Of a stretch of 39,559 nt of DNA, positions 23,822-34,936 are shown one piece after another. Source of the DNA: Prochlorococcus sp. AG-402-P16 (GTDB taxonomy: Bacteria; Cyanobacteriota; Cyanobacteriia; PCC-6307; Cyanobiaceae). How positions within the stretch are numbered: position 1 is the stretch's first letter; each line of letters begins with the position of its first letter. Location: positions 1 through 39,559 of the forward strand of contig QCJB01000012.1 of assembly GCA_003216295.1 (NCBI GenBank), given 5' to 3'. A model generated the notes under the pieces. It saw only the letters and a list, made by a program, of their open reading frames with translations. It had not been told where the DNA came from and made no database searches. Both the position numbers and the translations under genes were made by a program.

Positions 23822-25603
23822 TTGCCTTTGCTTGAGAGATTACAAGCAACCAAACATATAGATCAAATTTTTATATCTAATGGTTCAACTCTTTCTTTAG
23901 AAAAAAAAAATGAAGGTTTACTTGAATCCTCACCAATTCATTTTTTAAAAGATCATTGGGAGAAAAATAATAAATTAATTTTTGTAGGTTCAATCGGCGC
24001 CGTAGTTAGGCTTATATCCCCTTTTGTTAGATCCAAAGAAAATGATCCAGCAATACTGGTAATGGATTCAAAAGCTGAAAATGTTATTCCTCTTTTAGGA
24101 GGCCATAAGCAAGGAGGAGAAAGGTTTGCTTGTGAGCTTGCAGCTGCTTTAGAAGCAGAAGTGATTTTTACCTCAGATTCATTCACAGAAAGAAGAATTC
24201 CTTTGGATTGTTTTGGTGAACAATGGGGTTGGAAAAGAGGAGGGGATAACGTCGATTGGCGACAATTAATGATTAGCCAATCTAAAAAGCAAAAAAACAT
24301 TGTTTTTCAATCTAAAGGGTCAATCTTGTGGCAGAAATTACAGGCCTGTTCCAATTTATCTTTTTTAGAGAAAAATGATCCAATATCTTTTGAAAATATC
24401 GACTTATATATAGGGCAACAAAATACTAATTTATGTTCGTGGCATCCCCCGTTAATAATTATTGGAATTGGGTGCGAGCGAAATACTAATGAAAAATTGA
24501 TTCAACGAGCTATAGAGGATTCTTTTTCTAAAAATGGTTTATCACTTCTTTCAATCTCTGGTTTGGCAACTATAGATAAAAAAAGTGATGAAATAGGATT
24601 ATTGAATTTGTCAAAAAATAATGAATGGCCAATTTATTTCTTTAGTGCTCTTGAACTTTCGCAAGTCAAAGTGCCTACCCCTTCAAATGTAGTTTTGAAT
24701 GAGATGGGAACTCCCTCAGTGGCTGAAGCTGCCGCAATTTTATTAGGAGCTCAAGGTGGAAGATTAATACAAGAAAAACAAATCTATTATTCCAACGAAA
24801 ATGAGTGTGGTGCAGTAACAATTGCATTGGTCGAGGTATCAACTCCTTTTGCTCCTCATAAAGGTGAATTGCATTTAATAGGTAGTGGGCCTGGAGATTT
24901 GGAAATGCTTACTTCTGACTCACGCCGAACTTTAACTAGATGCGCTGTTTGGATCGGTTATACCCCTTACTTAAATTATTTAGATTCAATTCGACGCCAT
25001 GATCAGGTTCGAGTTGATTCAGAATTAACTTTTGAAAAAGATCGATGTAAACACGCTCTTGATCTTGCAAAAGAGGGAGTAAGGGTTGCTCTTATTTCAT
25101 CTGGCGACAGTGGAATTTATGGAATGGCAGGTTTGGCTCTCGAACTTTGGCTAAATGAAACGGTTCAGTCAAGGCCTTTATTTCAAGTTCATCCAGGCAT
25201 TAGCTCTTTTCAGATGGCTGCTGCAAAACTTGGAGCTCCTTTTATGCATGATTTTTGTTCTATCTCATTAAGTGATCTTTTGACTCCATGGAATCAAATT
25301 GAGAAGAGAGTAAAAAATGCAGCCATAGGTGACTTTGTCATAGCAATATTTAATCCAAAATCATTCAAACGTGATTGGCAGTTAAAAAAGGCTGTTGATT
25401 TATTACTTAAATTTCGCAAACCAGATACACCTGTTGCTCTCGCTCGAGAGCTTGGCAGGCCAAATGAAAGTATAGAAATACATACTCTTGAAACATTGCC
25501 ATTTAATAAGATAGATATGCTTACTATTTTGGTTATTGGGAATAGTCAGAGTGTTATTAAAAACAATAGATTTTTAACGCCAAGAGGCTATTTTTCTAAT
25601 TAA
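23822..25603 (+). CDS. cobJ: CbiG-CobJ fusion, cobalamin biosynthesis
   Basis: A 593-aa bifunctional protein for corrin-ring formation. Residues ~1-340 match CbiG (cobalt-precorrin-5A hydrolase), with GSIGAVVRLISP, GGHKQGGERFACELA near the N-terminus and GIGCERNT with ATIDKKSDE in the C-terminal CbiG subdomain. Residues ~350-593 match CobJ/CbiH, the precorrin-3B C17-methyltransferase: LHLIGSGPGDLEMLT (SAM-binding start), YTPYLNYL, SSGDSGIYGMAG and IFNPKS. The cbiG-cobJ fusion is common in marine cyanobacteria. The TTG at 23822 is doubtful as start, because the frame is open upstream to 23732 and reads RIAFGFSLSALPLLERL across it, a conserved-looking CbiG N-terminus. The true start is probably upstream at an unusual codon such as ATT 23795 or CTG 23762. 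Confidence 0.9.
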   Translation: MPLLERLQATKHIDQIFISNGSTLSLEKKNEGLLESSPIHFLKDHWEKNNKLIFVGSIGAVVRLISPFVRSKENDPAILVMDSKAENVIPLLGGHKQGGERFACELAAALEAEVIFTSDSFTERRIPLDCFGEQWGWKRGGDNVDWRQLMISQSKKQKNIVFQSKGSILWQKLQACSNLSFLEKNDPISFENIDLYIGQQNTNLCSWHPPLIIIGIGCERNTNEKLIQRAIEDSFSKNGLSLLSISGLATIDKKSDEIGLLNLSKNNEWPIYFFSALELSQVKVPTPSNVVLNEMGTPSVAEAAAILLGAQGGRLIQEKQIYYSNENECGAVTIALVEVSTPFAPHKGELHLIGSGPGDLEMLTSDSRRTLTRCAVWIGYTPYLNYLDSIRRHDQVRVDSELTFEKDRCKHALDLAKEGVRVALISSGDSGIYGMAGLALELWLNETVQSRPLFQVHPGISSFQMAAAKLGAPFMHDFCSISLSDLLTPWNQIEKRVKNAAIGDFVIAIFNPKSFKRDWQLKKAVDLLLKFRKPDTPVALARELGRPNESIEIHTLETLPFNKIDMLTILVIGNSQSVIKNNRFLTPRGYFSN

Positions 25604-25741
25604 ATTTTTTGATTATTTCTATTAATCAGAAATTGGATATTTAGTTTTAAGCTTATTTTTGGTTATTAAGTTTAGAAGAAGGTAAAAAAATCAAGTAAAT
25701 CTGGAAATTCTTTCTAAAGTTAGTTTGTTATCAAAAGAGCT

Positions 25742-26611
25742 TTGCTTAAACCAGACTGGTTACGTGTTAAGGCACCGCAGAAAGAGAGGATTGGCAATGT
25801 TGCTGATCTATTAGTTGATTTAAAACTCAATACAGTTTGTCAGGAAGCAAGTTGTCCAAATATTGGAGAATGTTTTGCAGGAGGTACTGCGACTTTCTTA
25901 ATAATGGGACCTGCTTGCACTAGGAAATGCCCTTATTGTGATATCTCGTTTGATAACTCGAAAAGGCTTTTAGATCCATCAGAACCTGATCGTTTGGGTG
26001 AGGCTGTTTTTAGGATGGGCTTAACTCATGTTGTAATAACTTCTGTCAATCGTGATGATTTAGAAGATGGTGGCGCTAGTCAATTTTTGAAATGTATTAA
26101 GGCTGTTCAAAGTAAATCTCCTTTTACCTCTATTGAAGTCTTAATTCCAGATCTTTGTGGTAATTGGGATGCTTTGAAAGTTATTTTGGATGCTGCCCCA
26201 AATGTACTAAATCACAATATCGAGACAGTTCCAAGGCTATATAAAAGAGTCAGACCTCAAGGAAAATATGAAAGGTCTTTGGAATTACTAAAAAGAGTTC
26301 GTGAAGGTTGGCCAAGAGTGTATACAAAATCTGGTTTAATGGCTGGATTAGGCGAAACAGATGATGAGATTTTGAGTGTTTTAAGTGATCTTCATTTAAA
26401 TAAAGTCGATATAGTAACTATTGGCCAATATTTATCACCAGGACCAAATCATTTACCTGTTAATAGATTTGTATCTCCTTCTCAATTTGATAGTTACCGT
26501 ATTGAGGGAGAAAATAAACTAGGATTTTTACAGGTCATTAGCTCACCATTAACTAGAAGTAGTTATCACGCAGGAGAAGTTAAAAAATTAATGATGTCTC
26601 ATCCAAGATGA
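25742..26611 (+). CDS. lipA: Lipoyl synthase
   Basis: A 289-aa radical SAM enzyme that inserts two sulfur atoms into protein-bound octanoate. Both iron-sulfur sites are present: the auxiliary cluster [12 protein letters not shown] (C33, C38, C44) and the radical [11 protein letters not shown] (C59, C63, C66), plus the terminal RSSYHAGE. The N-terminus [11 protein letters not shown] is standard, so the TTG start is acceptable; a stop 21 bases upstream excludes a long extension. The 3' end overlaps the convergent YciI-like gene by 13 bp. Confidence 0.95.
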   Translation: MLKPDWLRVKAPQKERIGNVADLLVDLKLNTVCQEASCPNIGECFAGGTATFLIMGPACTRKCPYCDISFDNSKRLLDPSEPDRLGEAVFRMGLTHVVITSVNRDDLEDGGASQFLKCIKAVQSKSPFTSIEVLIPDLCGNWDALKVILDAAPNVLNHNIETVPRLYKRVRPQGKYERSLELLKRVREGWPRVYTKSGLMAGLGETDDEILSVLSDLHLNKVDIVTIGQYLSPGPNHLPVNRFVSPSQFDSYRIEGENKLGFLQVISSPLTRSSYHAGEVKKLMMSHPR

Positions 26612-26925
26612 TTTGAAAACTTTGGTTGACTTCCATCAATTGATATCCATTCTTGCAGATCCCAAATAACTAATTCATGTTTAATCATTGGATCATTTTC
26701 GATGATTTTTTTTGCTGTTAAATAATCCTTCGCCTCAAAAATTAATAAGCCGCCTCCGCCTGGCCTTTTTTTTTCATTTATTAAATATCCACTATGTATA
26801 TAACGACCAGCTTTACTAATATCTTTGACCCATTCTTTATGCATTAATAAGAATTTTTGTCTTTCACTATTTGACAATTCTAAGGTTTGTTCTTTGAACT
26901 TCTCTGTCTTAATAAATATAGGCAT
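26599..26925 (-). CDS. YciI-like protein
   Basis: A 108-aa protein of the YciI/ferredoxin-like fold group: a start [33 protein letters not shown] (conserved H..W...G....G) and [24 protein letters not shown], the typical second half. Biochemical function of the family is mostly unknown. It follows glsF after 10 bp on the same strand and probably shares its transcript. Its end overlaps lipA. Confidence 0.8.
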   Translation of the reverse strand: MPIFIKTEKFKEQTLELSNSERQKFLLMHKEWVKDISKAGRYIHSGYLINEKKRPGGGGLLIFEAKDYLTAKKIIENDPMIKHELVIWDLQEWISIDGSQPKFSNHLG

Positions 26926-26935
26926 TCTTGTCTTT

Positions 26936-29900
26936 CTATATGATTGCTTTTTCTAGAGCTTCTTCAATGTCTAATTTATTTTTTTCGCTTGGGGGAACTA
27001 CTATTTTAAATAAATTTTTCCATGAAGACCAATCCGAGAGAATCTTGTTTGCTTTAGGACTTTTGGTTTTCTGATGATATTCAATTATTAGCTCCTTTAA
27101 GAATTGTTCTTGGTTTGTTGCGGTCAGATCATGTACCTCAACAATTTCTTGATTCATTCTTAAGTTAAGTTCATTTTTTTGATCAAGAATAAATGCTATT
27201 CCCCCAGTCATTCCTGCTCCAATATTTCTTCCAGTTTTTCCGAGCACAACAACCACTCCTCCAGTCATATATTCGCAGCAATGGTCTCCTGCTCCTTCAA
27301 TAACAGCATGAGCTCCGCTATTGCGAACACCAAAACGTTCTCCTGCTATTCCAAGGGCGAATAATTTTCCACCAGTTGCTCCATATAGACATGTATTGCC
27401 AAGTATTACCTGGGTATTAGATGTGTCATTAATAATTTCGGGGACAATCGTAATGGAACCTCCGTTAATGCCTTTTCCTACATAGTCATTAGCTTCTCCT
27501 ATCAAAGAAATATTCATTCCTCTTAAAATAAATGCACCAAAACTTTGCCCGGCTGGACCTTTAAATATCAAATTTAAATTTCCACTAAAACCTTTATTTC
27601 CATATTTTTTTGCTATTACTCCAGAGATTCGTGCACAAACACTTCTATCTGTATTAACAATTGAAATTTCTTTAGTGATGCTTCCCTGATTCTTAATTGC
27701 ATTGGAAATTTCTTCATCTTTGAGTAGAGAATTCTCAAGGACTTCTCCATTTGTATGAGCTTGTATTTCGTGGTTCAACCATGAACGATCTGTTGAGCTT
27801 TCTAAAGGTTTGAGCAGGCTAGATAGGTCAACTTCTTTTGTTTTGCTTAAGTTTAGATTCCTTGGAATTAATAGATCTGTTCTTCCAATAAGATCTTCGA
27901 CTTTTGCTACTCCAACTTGACTCATCAATTGTCTGACTTCCTCTGCTACGAAGATAAAAAAGTTAACCACATGCTCAGGCAGACCTGGGAATCTTTTTCT
28001 TAAGCCTTCTTGTTGAGTTGCCACACCGACTGGACACTTATTTGTATGGCAAATCCTCGCCATGATGCAACCTTCGGCAATCATTGCGATTGTTCCGAAA
28101 CCATATTCTTCTGCTCCAAGTAAAGCTGCAATAATTACATCCCACCCTGTCTTTAAACCTCCATCTGCTCTTAATAAAACCCTTTTGCGAAGACCATTTT
28201 CTAATAAAGAGCGATGAACTTCAGTTAATCCGAGTTCCCATGGCAAACCAGCATGTTTAATTGAACTAAGTGGCGATGCTCCCGTTCCTCCATCATGTCC
28301 TGAAATTTGGATGACATCAGCATTAGCTTTTGCCACTCCCCCTGCAATTGTGCCAATGCCTATTTCAGCAACTAATTTCACGCTGACTTTTGCAGTTGGA
28401 TTTATTTGATGAAGGTCGTGAATAAGTTGAGCAAGATCTTCTATGGAGTAGATATCATGATGAGGAGGGGGAGAAATAAGAGCTACACCCGGTTTGCTAT
28501 TACGAAGCTTGGCTATATATTCATCAACCTTTGGTCCCGGTAATTGGCCGCCTTCGCCAGGCTTTGCACCTTGAGCTACTTTGATTTCTAATTGCTTGCC
28601 GCTAGTTAGATATTCGGGGGTTACACCAAATCGGCCAGAGGCAATTTGTTTTATTGCGGAACAAGCGGTATCTCCATTTAAAAGTCCTTTTAGATTGGGT
28701 AACGTTTTTGATTGATTATTTTCATCGACATCTTCGAGAATATTGAATCTCGCTGGATCTTCGCCTCCTTCACCACTATTACTTTTGCCTCCAATTCTAT
28801 TCATTGCTATTGCAAGAACTTCATGCGCTTCCCTTGATAGGGCACCTAGACTCATTCCACCGGTGCAAAATCTTTGACAAATACTCTCAACACTCTCTAT
28901 TTGATCAAGAGGCAAAGGCTGAGTAGCTGTTTTAAATGTAAGGAGATCTCTGAGGGTAGTAGTAGGTCGACTTTCTAGAAGTTGTTGATAGGTTTTGAAG
29001 TGGTCATATCCAGGCCCAGCTTTAACTGCAGCATGAAGAATTTTTGACATTTCTGGATTGTTTAAATGAAATTCCCCATTATTTCGATATTGAACAAATC
29101 CATTGAAATCAAGTTTTTTTTGCTCTAGTTCTGGGAAAGCTTTTTTATGAAATGAAATTGTCTCGAGTGATAATTCTTTTAAAGTTAGTCCCGCTATACG
29201 ACTTGTCGTTCCCTTGAAAGCTAAATCAATTAAATCTGCACCAATACCAATAGCCTCAAAAATTTGTGCTCCGTGATAACTTGCTAGAACTGATATTCCT
29301 ATTTTTGAAAGTATTTTTCTTAATCCATCTTCCATTGCTTTCTTAACATTTTCTTGAGCAATTTCTATGGATAAATTAGACAACTTCCCATCGGAAATAA
29401 GTTTTTGAGTTTTAGGTAGTTGCCACCAATGGCGAGTAGTTTCCCATGCCAGCCAAGGACAAATTGCACTTGCTCCGAATCCAATCAGACAGGCTATATG
29501 ATGCGTACTCCAGCATTGAGCTGTTTCTATGATTATGGAGGTTTTTAGCCTTAGCCCCTTTCTGAGTAGATGATGATGAACTGCACCAATTGCAAGAAGA
29601 GGAGGAATGTAGGAATTTTCTCGATTAATATTTCTATCTGAGAGTATAAGTATTTCTCCACCATTAATTACACTTTTTTCAGCTTCTTGGCATAGATTTT
29701 TTAAACCTTTTTCGAGGTCGAATTTAGCATCATTAATAGGAATTAAAGTTGAAATTTGCTTGCATGAAAGTTCTGATTTTGTTATTGAAGTTAATTCTTT
29801 TTCATTAAGTATTGGTGATTTAATATGAATTAGTCTTGCAGACTCTGCTTTAGGACTTAAGGGTGCTTTTCTAGTCCCAAGATGCATCTCTAAGCTAGTT

Positions 29901-31525
29901 ACAAGCTTTTCTCTAAGAGGATCAATTGGTGGATTGGTAACTTGTGCAAATCTTTGTTTGAAATAGTCGTAAAGAATATGAGATTTATTAGAAAGTATTG
30001 CCAGTGGGATATCATCTCCCATGCAATAAGTTGGTTCTTTTGCATTTGCTGCCATGCTATTAATTATGTAATCAAAATCTTCTGCACTAAAGCCAAATGC
30101 AATTTGTTGCTGAAGCAATTCTTGCTTATCAAATTTATTATTTATTTCCCAACTTTGGTTGTTAAGGTTTATACGATTTGCTTTTAACCAATCTAAGTAT
30201 GGGTATCTATTTGCTGACTCTTCTTTAACATCCCAGTTTCGTAAAATTCTCTTGCTTTCTAAATCTACCGCAAGCATTTGACCAGGACCTAGGCGACCTT
30301 TTTCTTGGATTTGATCTTCTTCTAATTCAACAACTCCAGTTTCAGATCCCATAACAACATATCCATTTTTAGTGATGCAATAGCGAGCAGGTCTTAAACC
30401 ATTTCTATCAAGAGTTGCACCTATGTTTCTTCCATCAGTAAAGACTATTAAAGCTGGGCCATCCCATGGCTCTTGGGTTCCTGCAGCATATTCATAAAAA
30501 GCAGTTATTTCAGGTTTATTTATTAATTCTGGTTGGTCTCTAAAAGCTTCGGGTATAAGTGTTAATAAACTATCAGTTATTGGCCGCCCACTTCGTACTA
30601 ATAGTTCAAGATTTAAATCAAGATTTGCTGAATCACTATAAAAATTATTGACTATAGGTTTTAGATCATTTGCGTTATCTTTCCATATTGAACTTATATC
30701 TGTTTCTGTTGCTTTGGCCCAATTTATATTTCCAAGTAAAGTATTAATTTCTCCATTATGACCTAAAAGTCTCATCGGTTGAGCCAATGGCCATTTTGGT
30801 AAAGTATTTGTACTAAATCTTCTATGATAAACCGCATAAGAAACTTTGAATCTATCGTCTTGAAGATCGCTATAAAAAGGAGCCAGTATTTCAGATCTAA
30901 CCATCCCTTTATAAACTATAGTTTTGCTACTTAAAGAGCATATATAAAGGCCTAATTTGTCTTCCTTTAATTCTATATTCGATCGATTTGAAATTCTTTG
31001 CTTTAATCTGAAAAGTAAAGCCTCAAGATCCAATTCTTTATTGTTATTACTAACAAGCCATTGTGTAATAAAGGGTTCATTTTCTCTTGCAAGTTTCCCT
31101 AAGACGTCTTCATTAACAGGAACATCTCTCCATCCTTTAGAGCTAAATCCCAAAAATTCGGCTTCTTCCTCACATATTTTTTTTGCTATTGCTCTATTTT
31201 TTACATTTTGTGGCATGAAAATCATACCGATTCCTGATGATTGGGGATCGCATTGTTCAGCTGTATTCCAAACTTTCTTTAAGTATGACCATGGAATTTC
31301 GCATAAAATGCCAGCACCATCCCCTGAGTCACTATCTCCTCCGCAGCCTCCTCTATGCTCCATGCAGCTCAGGCCTCTCAACGCTTGAGATAGGACCCAA
31401 TTATTTTGTTCTCCTTGTACATGCGCTATGAAGCCAACTCCACAAGAATCTCTTTCCCCGGAAAAGGCATCTGGATAAGTGCTGTCACAGTATGGCCAAT
31501 TTGATCTTGAGGGTGGTTGATGCAT
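26936..31525 (-). CDS. glsF: Ferredoxin-dependent glutamate synthase
   Basis: A 1529-aa enzyme making two glutamates from glutamine and 2-oxoglutarate with reduced ferredoxin. The N-terminal amidotransferase nucleophile is Cys28 after propeptide removal (RDSCGVGFIAH). The central and FMN-binding parts follow (GGMSLGALSREAHEVLA, QISGHDGGTGASP, LRADGGLKTGWD), the [3Fe-4S] motif CIMARICHTNKCPVGVATQ, and a C-terminal beta-helix domain (GGVVVVLGKTGRNIGAGMTGG). No gltD partner is adjacent, which fits the ferredoxin type used by cyanobacteria. It is divergent from the str operon and followed by the YciI-like gene. Confidence 0.95.
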   Translation of the reverse strand: MHQPPSRSNWPYCDSTYPDAFSGERDSCGVGFIAHVQGEQNNWVLSQALRGLSCMEHRGGCGGDSDSGDGAGILCEIPWSYLKKVWNTAEQCDPQSSGIGMIFMPQNVKNRAIAKKICEEEAEFLGFSSKGWRDVPVNEDVLGKLARENEPFITQWLVSNNNKELDLEALLFRLKQRISNRSNIELKEDKLGLYICSLSSKTIVYKGMVRSEILAPFYSDLQDDRFKVSYAVYHRRFSTNTLPKWPLAQPMRLLGHNGEINTLLGNINWAKATETDISSIWKDNANDLKPIVNNFYSDSANLDLNLELLVRSGRPITDSLLTLIPEAFRDQPELINKPEITAFYEYAAGTQEPWDGPALIVFTDGRNIGATLDRNGLRPARYCITKNGYVVMGSETGVVELEEDQIQEKGRLGPGQMLAVDLESKRILRNWDVKEESANRYPYLDWLKANRINLNNQSWEINNKFDKQELLQQQIAFGFSAEDFDYIINSMAANAKEPTYCMGDDIPLAILSNKSHILYDYFKQRFAQVTNPPIDPLREKLVTSLEMHLGTRKAPLSPKAESARLIHIKSPILNEKELTSITKSELSCKQISTLIPINDAKFDLEKGLKNLCQEAEKSVINGGEILILSDRNINRENSYIPPLLAIGAVHHHLLRKGLRLKTSIIIETAQCWSTHHIACLIGFGASAICPWLAWETTRHWWQLPKTQKLISDGKLSNLSIEIAQENVKKAMEDGLRKILSKIGISVLASYHGAQIFEAIGIGADLIDLAFKGTTSRIAGLTLKELSLETISFHKKAFPELEQKKLDFNGFVQYRNNGEFHLNNPEMSKILHAAVKAGPGYDHFKTYQQLLESRPTTTLRDLLTFKTATQPLPLDQIESVESICQRFCTGGMSLGALSREAHEVLAIAMNRIGGKSNSGEGGEDPARFNILEDVDENNQSKTLPNLKGLLNGDTACSAIKQIASGRFGVTPEYLTSGKQLEIKVAQGAKPGEGGQLPGPKVDEYIAKLRNSKPGVALISPPPHHDIYSIEDLAQLIHDLHQINPTAKVSVKLVAEIGIGTIAGGVAKANADVIQISGHDGGTGASPLSSIKHAGLPWELGLTEVHRSLLENGLRKRVLLRADGGLKTGWDVIIAALLGAEEYGFGTIAMIAEGCIMARICHTNKCPVGVATQQEGLRKRFPGLPEHVVNFFIFVAEEVRQLMSQVGVAKVEDLIGRTDLLIPRNLNLSKTKEVDLSSLLKPLESSTDRSWLNHEIQAHTNGEVLENSLLKDEEISNAIKNQGSITKEISIVNTDRSVCARISGVIAKKYGNKGFSGNLNLIFKGPAGQSFGAFILRGMNISLIGEANDYVGKGINGGSITIVPEIINDTSNTQVILGNTCLYGATGGKLFALGIAGERFGVRNSGAHAVIEGAGDHCCEYMTGGVVVVLGKTGRNIGAGMTGGIAFILDQKNELNLRMNQEIVEVHDLTATNQEQFLKELIIEYHQKTKSPKANKILSDWSSWKNLFKIVVPPSEKNKLDIEEALEKAII

Positions 31526-31824
31526 GTTTCTAACGTACTATTTTTCTCTTAAAAAGTGCTATTTGTAGGCTTTGCCATGGGGGATGAGATTTTTGCTAGA
31601 AAAAATTAATTTTGGAATGATTTGATAGTTTCTAGAGTTACATCTTAAACATTTTTGTCGACCATCAAGTTTTTTATTCAATACTTTCTTAAAAAATTTG
31701 AACTTGTGTTTGTTGGGCTAATAAAAACAAATTCATAATTAAAAAAATTATGAATTTGGGTGGTTGACCAAGTAATCTGGAGAATTGTTGAATCTGGTCG
31801 AATATCGACCGAATAATTAAATTA
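31526..31824. promoter_or_regulatory. Divergent promoter region glsF / rpsL with three hairpins
   Basis: Between the two starts are a near-NtcA site GTT-N8-TAC at 31628-31641 (consensus GTA-N8-TAC, one mismatch), a perfect 13-bp hairpin at 31728-31758 (CAAATTCATAATT with its complement), a small TGGT-TG-ACCA at 31761-31770, and GGTCGA-ATA-TCGACC at 31796-31810, ending 14 bases before the rpsL ATG. No Shine-Dalgarno sequence precedes rpsL. The hairpins may form a leader that controls ribosomal-protein synthesis; this is inference. Confidence 0.45.
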
Positions 31825-32199
31825 ATGCCAACTATTCAACAGCTGATAAGAACAGAGAGAAAGACTCTCAAAACAAAGACCAAATCTCCGGCTTTGCGAG
31901 GTTGTCCTGAGCGCAGAGGAGTATGTACAAGGGTTTATACCTCAACTCCAAAAAAACCTAATTCAGCTCTACGCAAAGTCGCGCGTGTAAGATTAACCTC
32001 TGGATTTGAAGTGACAGCGTATATCGGAGGTATTGGTCACAATCTTCAGGAACACTCCGTTGTTTTGCTTAGAGGAGGCAGGGTCAAAGATCTCCCTGGT
32101 GTTAGATATCACATAATAAGAGGCACACTCGATACTGCAGGTGTAAAAGACCGACGTCAGTCGAGATCAAAATATGGAGCGAAGTCTCCAAAAGAATGA
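31825..32199 (+). CDS. rpsL: 30S ribosomal protein S12
   Basis: A 124-aa protein at the decoding centre of the small subunit. It has the family hallmarks [41 protein letters not shown] and [16 protein letters not shown], where resistance to streptomycin usually maps. The sequence at the key lysine (TPKKPNS) is wild type. It is first in the str operon. Confidence 0.98.
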   Translation: MPTIQQLIRTERKTLKTKTKSPALRGCPERRGVCTRVYTSTPKKPNSALRKVARVRLTSGFEVTAYIGGIGHNLQEHSVVLLRGGRVKDLPGVRYHIIRGTLDTAGVKDRRQSRSKYGAKSPKE

Positions 32200-32244
32200 A
32201 CCATTTTTATTTAGTGAAATTTTTTCCTTTTACAAAACCATCTC

Positions 32245-32715
32245 ATGTCTAGAAGAAACGCTGCAGAGAAAAGACCTGTTCTGCCAGACCCACAATTTAA
32301 CAATCGTTTAGCGAGCATGATGGTTCATCGTTTGATGAAGCATGGAAAGAAATCAACTGCTCAAAGAATTCTATCTGATGCTTTTGGCTTGATTAATGAT
32401 CGAACCGGCTCAGACCCTATTGAGTTGTTTGAAACAGCCGTGAAAAATGTCACACCTCTTGTTGAAGTGAGGGCTAGAAGAGTTGGAGGAGCAACTTATC
32501 AAGTCCCTATGGAGGTTCGTCAAGAAAGAGGAATTGCAATGGCGCTTAGATGGTTAGTAAATTTTTCCAGATCAAGAAATGGTAGAAGTATGGCTCATAA
32601 ACTTGCTGGGGAGCTTATGGATGCAGCTAATGAAGCTGGAAACGCAGTCAGGAAAAGGGAAGAGACGCATAAAATGGCCGAAGCCAATAAAGCTTTTGCT
32701 CATTATCGCTATTGA
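32245..32715 (+). CDS. rpsG: 30S ribosomal protein S7
   Basis: A 156-aa 16S rRNA-binding protein that starts assembly of the small-subunit head. Signatures are [43 protein letters not shown] and [14 protein letters not shown]. It follows rpsL after 45 bp. In enterobacteria S7 regulates this operon; no such site is shown here. Confidence 0.98.
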   Translation: MSRRNAAEKRPVLPDPQFNNRLASMMVHRLMKHGKKSTAQRILSDAFGLINDRTGSDPIELFETAVKNVTPLVEVRARRVGGATYQVPMEVRQERGIAMALRWLVNFSRSRNGRSMAHKLAGELMDAANEAGNAVRKREETHKMAEANKAFAHYRY

Positions 32716-32819
32716 CTTTGGTCAAATTTTTCTACTTAAATCCTCAAAAATTTCGTTTTTAGCATGATGAGTTGTAGAGTCCATGCTCATTTTAAAGCCC
32801 TTTAGTTGGAGTATTTTCT

Positions 32820-34895
32820 GTGGCACGAGCCTTTCCTTTAGAACGAGTTCGAAATATCGGGATAGCTGCACATATTGATGCTGGTAAGACAACTTGTACT
32901 GAAAGAATTCTTTTCTATTCAGGCGTTGTGCACAAAATGGGTGAAGTCCATGATGGTGCAGCTGTTACAGACTGGATGGCGCAAGAGAGAGAAAGAGGAA
33001 TAACTATCACTGCTGCAGCAATCTCAACCACATGGGATGACCATCGAATAAATATTATTGACACTCCTGGGCACGTAGATTTTACGATTGAAGTAGAACG
33101 CTCGATGAGAGTTCTAGATGGTGTTATTGCCGTTTTTTGTGCGGTGGGTGGAGTGCAGCCTCAATCTGAAACTGTTTGGCGTCAGGCTGATAGGTATTCG
33201 GTACCAAGAATGGTATTCGTGAACAAAATGGATAGAACAGGTGCCGATTTCCTTAAGGTGCATGGCCAAATTAAAGATAGATTAAAAGCTAATGCGGTAC
33301 CAATTCAGTTACCTATTGGAGCTGAAAATGACCTCAAGGGAATTATCGATTTAGTCGAAAATAAAGCATACATATATAAAGATGACCTTGGTAAAGATAT
33401 TGAACAGACTGAGGTTCCCTCAGATATGGTTGATTTGGTTACGGATTGGCGCTCCCAATTGATGGAGTCGATTGCGGAAACAGATGAGGACTTGCTTGAA
33501 GCTTTTCTTGAGAATGGTCAACTGACTATAGAGGAACTTAAATCTGGAATTAGAGAGGGAGTGCTTAAGCATGGCTTGGTCCCCATGTTGTGTGGTTCAG
33601 CATTTAAAAATAAAGGAGTTCAGTTACTTCTTGATGCAGTGGTTAATTATCTTCCTGCACCCGTTGATGTTCCACCTATTCAAGGGTTATTACCTAATGG
33701 TAAAGAAGCTGTGAGACCTTCGGATGACGGAGCACCATTTAGTGCCCTCGCCTTTAAAGTAATGGCAGATCCCTATGGCAAATTGACTTTTGTTCGTATG
33801 TATTCTGGTGTCCTTGAAAAAGGAAGTTATGTACTTAATTCAACAAAAGATGCCAAAGAAAGAATATCTAGGTTGATTGTTTTAAAAGCTGATGACCGTG
33901 AAGAAGTGGACGAGTTAAGAGCTGGAGATCTAGGAGCTGTTCTTGGGTTGAAAAATACAACTACTGGAGACACTCTATGCGCTTCTGACGAAGCAATTGT
34001 TCTAGAAACTTTATATATACCTGAACCAGTTATTTCAGTTGCAGTTGAGCCAAAAACCAAGGGAGATATGGAAAAGCTAGGTAAAGCTTTGACTTCATTG
34101 GCAGAAGAAGATCCAACTTTCAGAGTAAGTACTGATCAAGAGACTAATCAAACTGTAATCGCTGGAATGGGTGAACTTCACTTAGAGATTTTGGTTGATC
34201 GTATGTTGAGGGAATTTAAGGTCGAGGCAAATATTGGGGCTCCTCAGGTTTCATACAGAGAAACAATTAGAGCAAGCTCTTCAGGTGAAGGGAAATTCGC
34301 AAGACAAACTGGAGGCAAGGGGCAATATGGTCATGTTGTAATTGAGGTGGAGCCAGGTGAACCTGGAACTGGTTTTGAGTTCGTAAATAAAATCGTGGGC
34401 GGCGCCGTTCCGAAGGAGTATATAAAACCTGCTGAATCAGGAATGAAGGAAACCTGTGAGTCTGGTGTGATTGCTGGCTATCCTCTTATAGATGTAAAAG
34501 TTACATTAGTTGATGGCTCGTATCATGATGTTGACTCGTCAGAGATGGCATTCAAGATTGCCGGTTCAATGGCTTTCAAGGATGGAATCAAGAAGTGCAA
34601 TCCTGTCCTTCTAGAACCTATGATGAAAGTTGAGGTAGAAGTACCTGAGGACTTCTTAGGCTCTATTATTGGAGACCTGTCCTCTAGACGAGGACAGGTT
34701 GAAGGTCAGTCCATCGATGATGGACAGTCTAAAGTCCAGGCAAAAGTGCCATTAGCCGAAATGTTTGGCTATGCCACTCAACTCCGATCAATGACTCAAG
34801 GTCGGGGTATTTTCTCAATGGAGTTCAGCATGTATGAGGAAGTCCCTCGTAATGTTGCTGAAGCAATTATCTCCAAGAATCAGGGCAATTCCTGA
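32820..34895 (+). CDS. fusA: Translation elongation factor G
   Basis: A 691-aa GTPase that drives ribosomal translocation. The GTP-binding motifs are [17 protein letters not shown] and NKMDRTGAD, with the effector loop [11 protein letters not shown]. Domains II-V follow at normal length. The start is GTG with GGAG eight bases upstream. Third gene of the str operon, 104 bp after rpsG. Confidence 0.98.
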   Translation: MARAFPLERVRNIGIAAHIDAGKTTCTERILFYSGVVHKMGEVHDGAAVTDWMAQERERGITITAAAISTTWDDHRINIIDTPGHVDFTIEVERSMRVLDGVIAVFCAVGGVQPQSETVWRQADRYSVPRMVFVNKMDRTGADFLKVHGQIKDRLKANAVPIQLPIGAENDLKGIIDLVENKAYIYKDDLGKDIEQTEVPSDMVDLVTDWRSQLMESIAETDEDLLEAFLENGQLTIEELKSGIREGVLKHGLVPMLCGSAFKNKGVQLLLDAVVNYLPAPVDVPPIQGLLPNGKEAVRPSDDGAPFSALAFKVMADPYGKLTFVRMYSGVLEKGSYVLNSTKDAKERISRLIVLKADDREEVDELRAGDLGAVLGLKNTTTGDTLCASDEAIVLETLYIPEPVISVAVEPKTKGDMEKLGKALTSLAEEDPTFRVSTDQETNQTVIAGMGELHLEILVDRMLREFKVEANIGAPQVSYRETIRASSSGEGKFARQTGGKGQYGHVVIEVEPGEPGTGFEFVNKIVGGAVPKEYIKPAESGMKETCESGVIAGYPLIDVKVTLVDGSYHDVDSSEMAFKIAGSMAFKDGIKKCNPVLLEPMMKVEVEVPEDFLGSIIGDLSSRRGQVEGQSIDDGQSKVQAKVPLAEMFGYATQLRSMTQGRGIFSMEFSMYEEVPRNVAEAIISKNQGNS

Positions 34896-34936
34896 TCTCT
34901 AAAATTTACTAACCAACCCCCGATTCTTTAAAAAAA

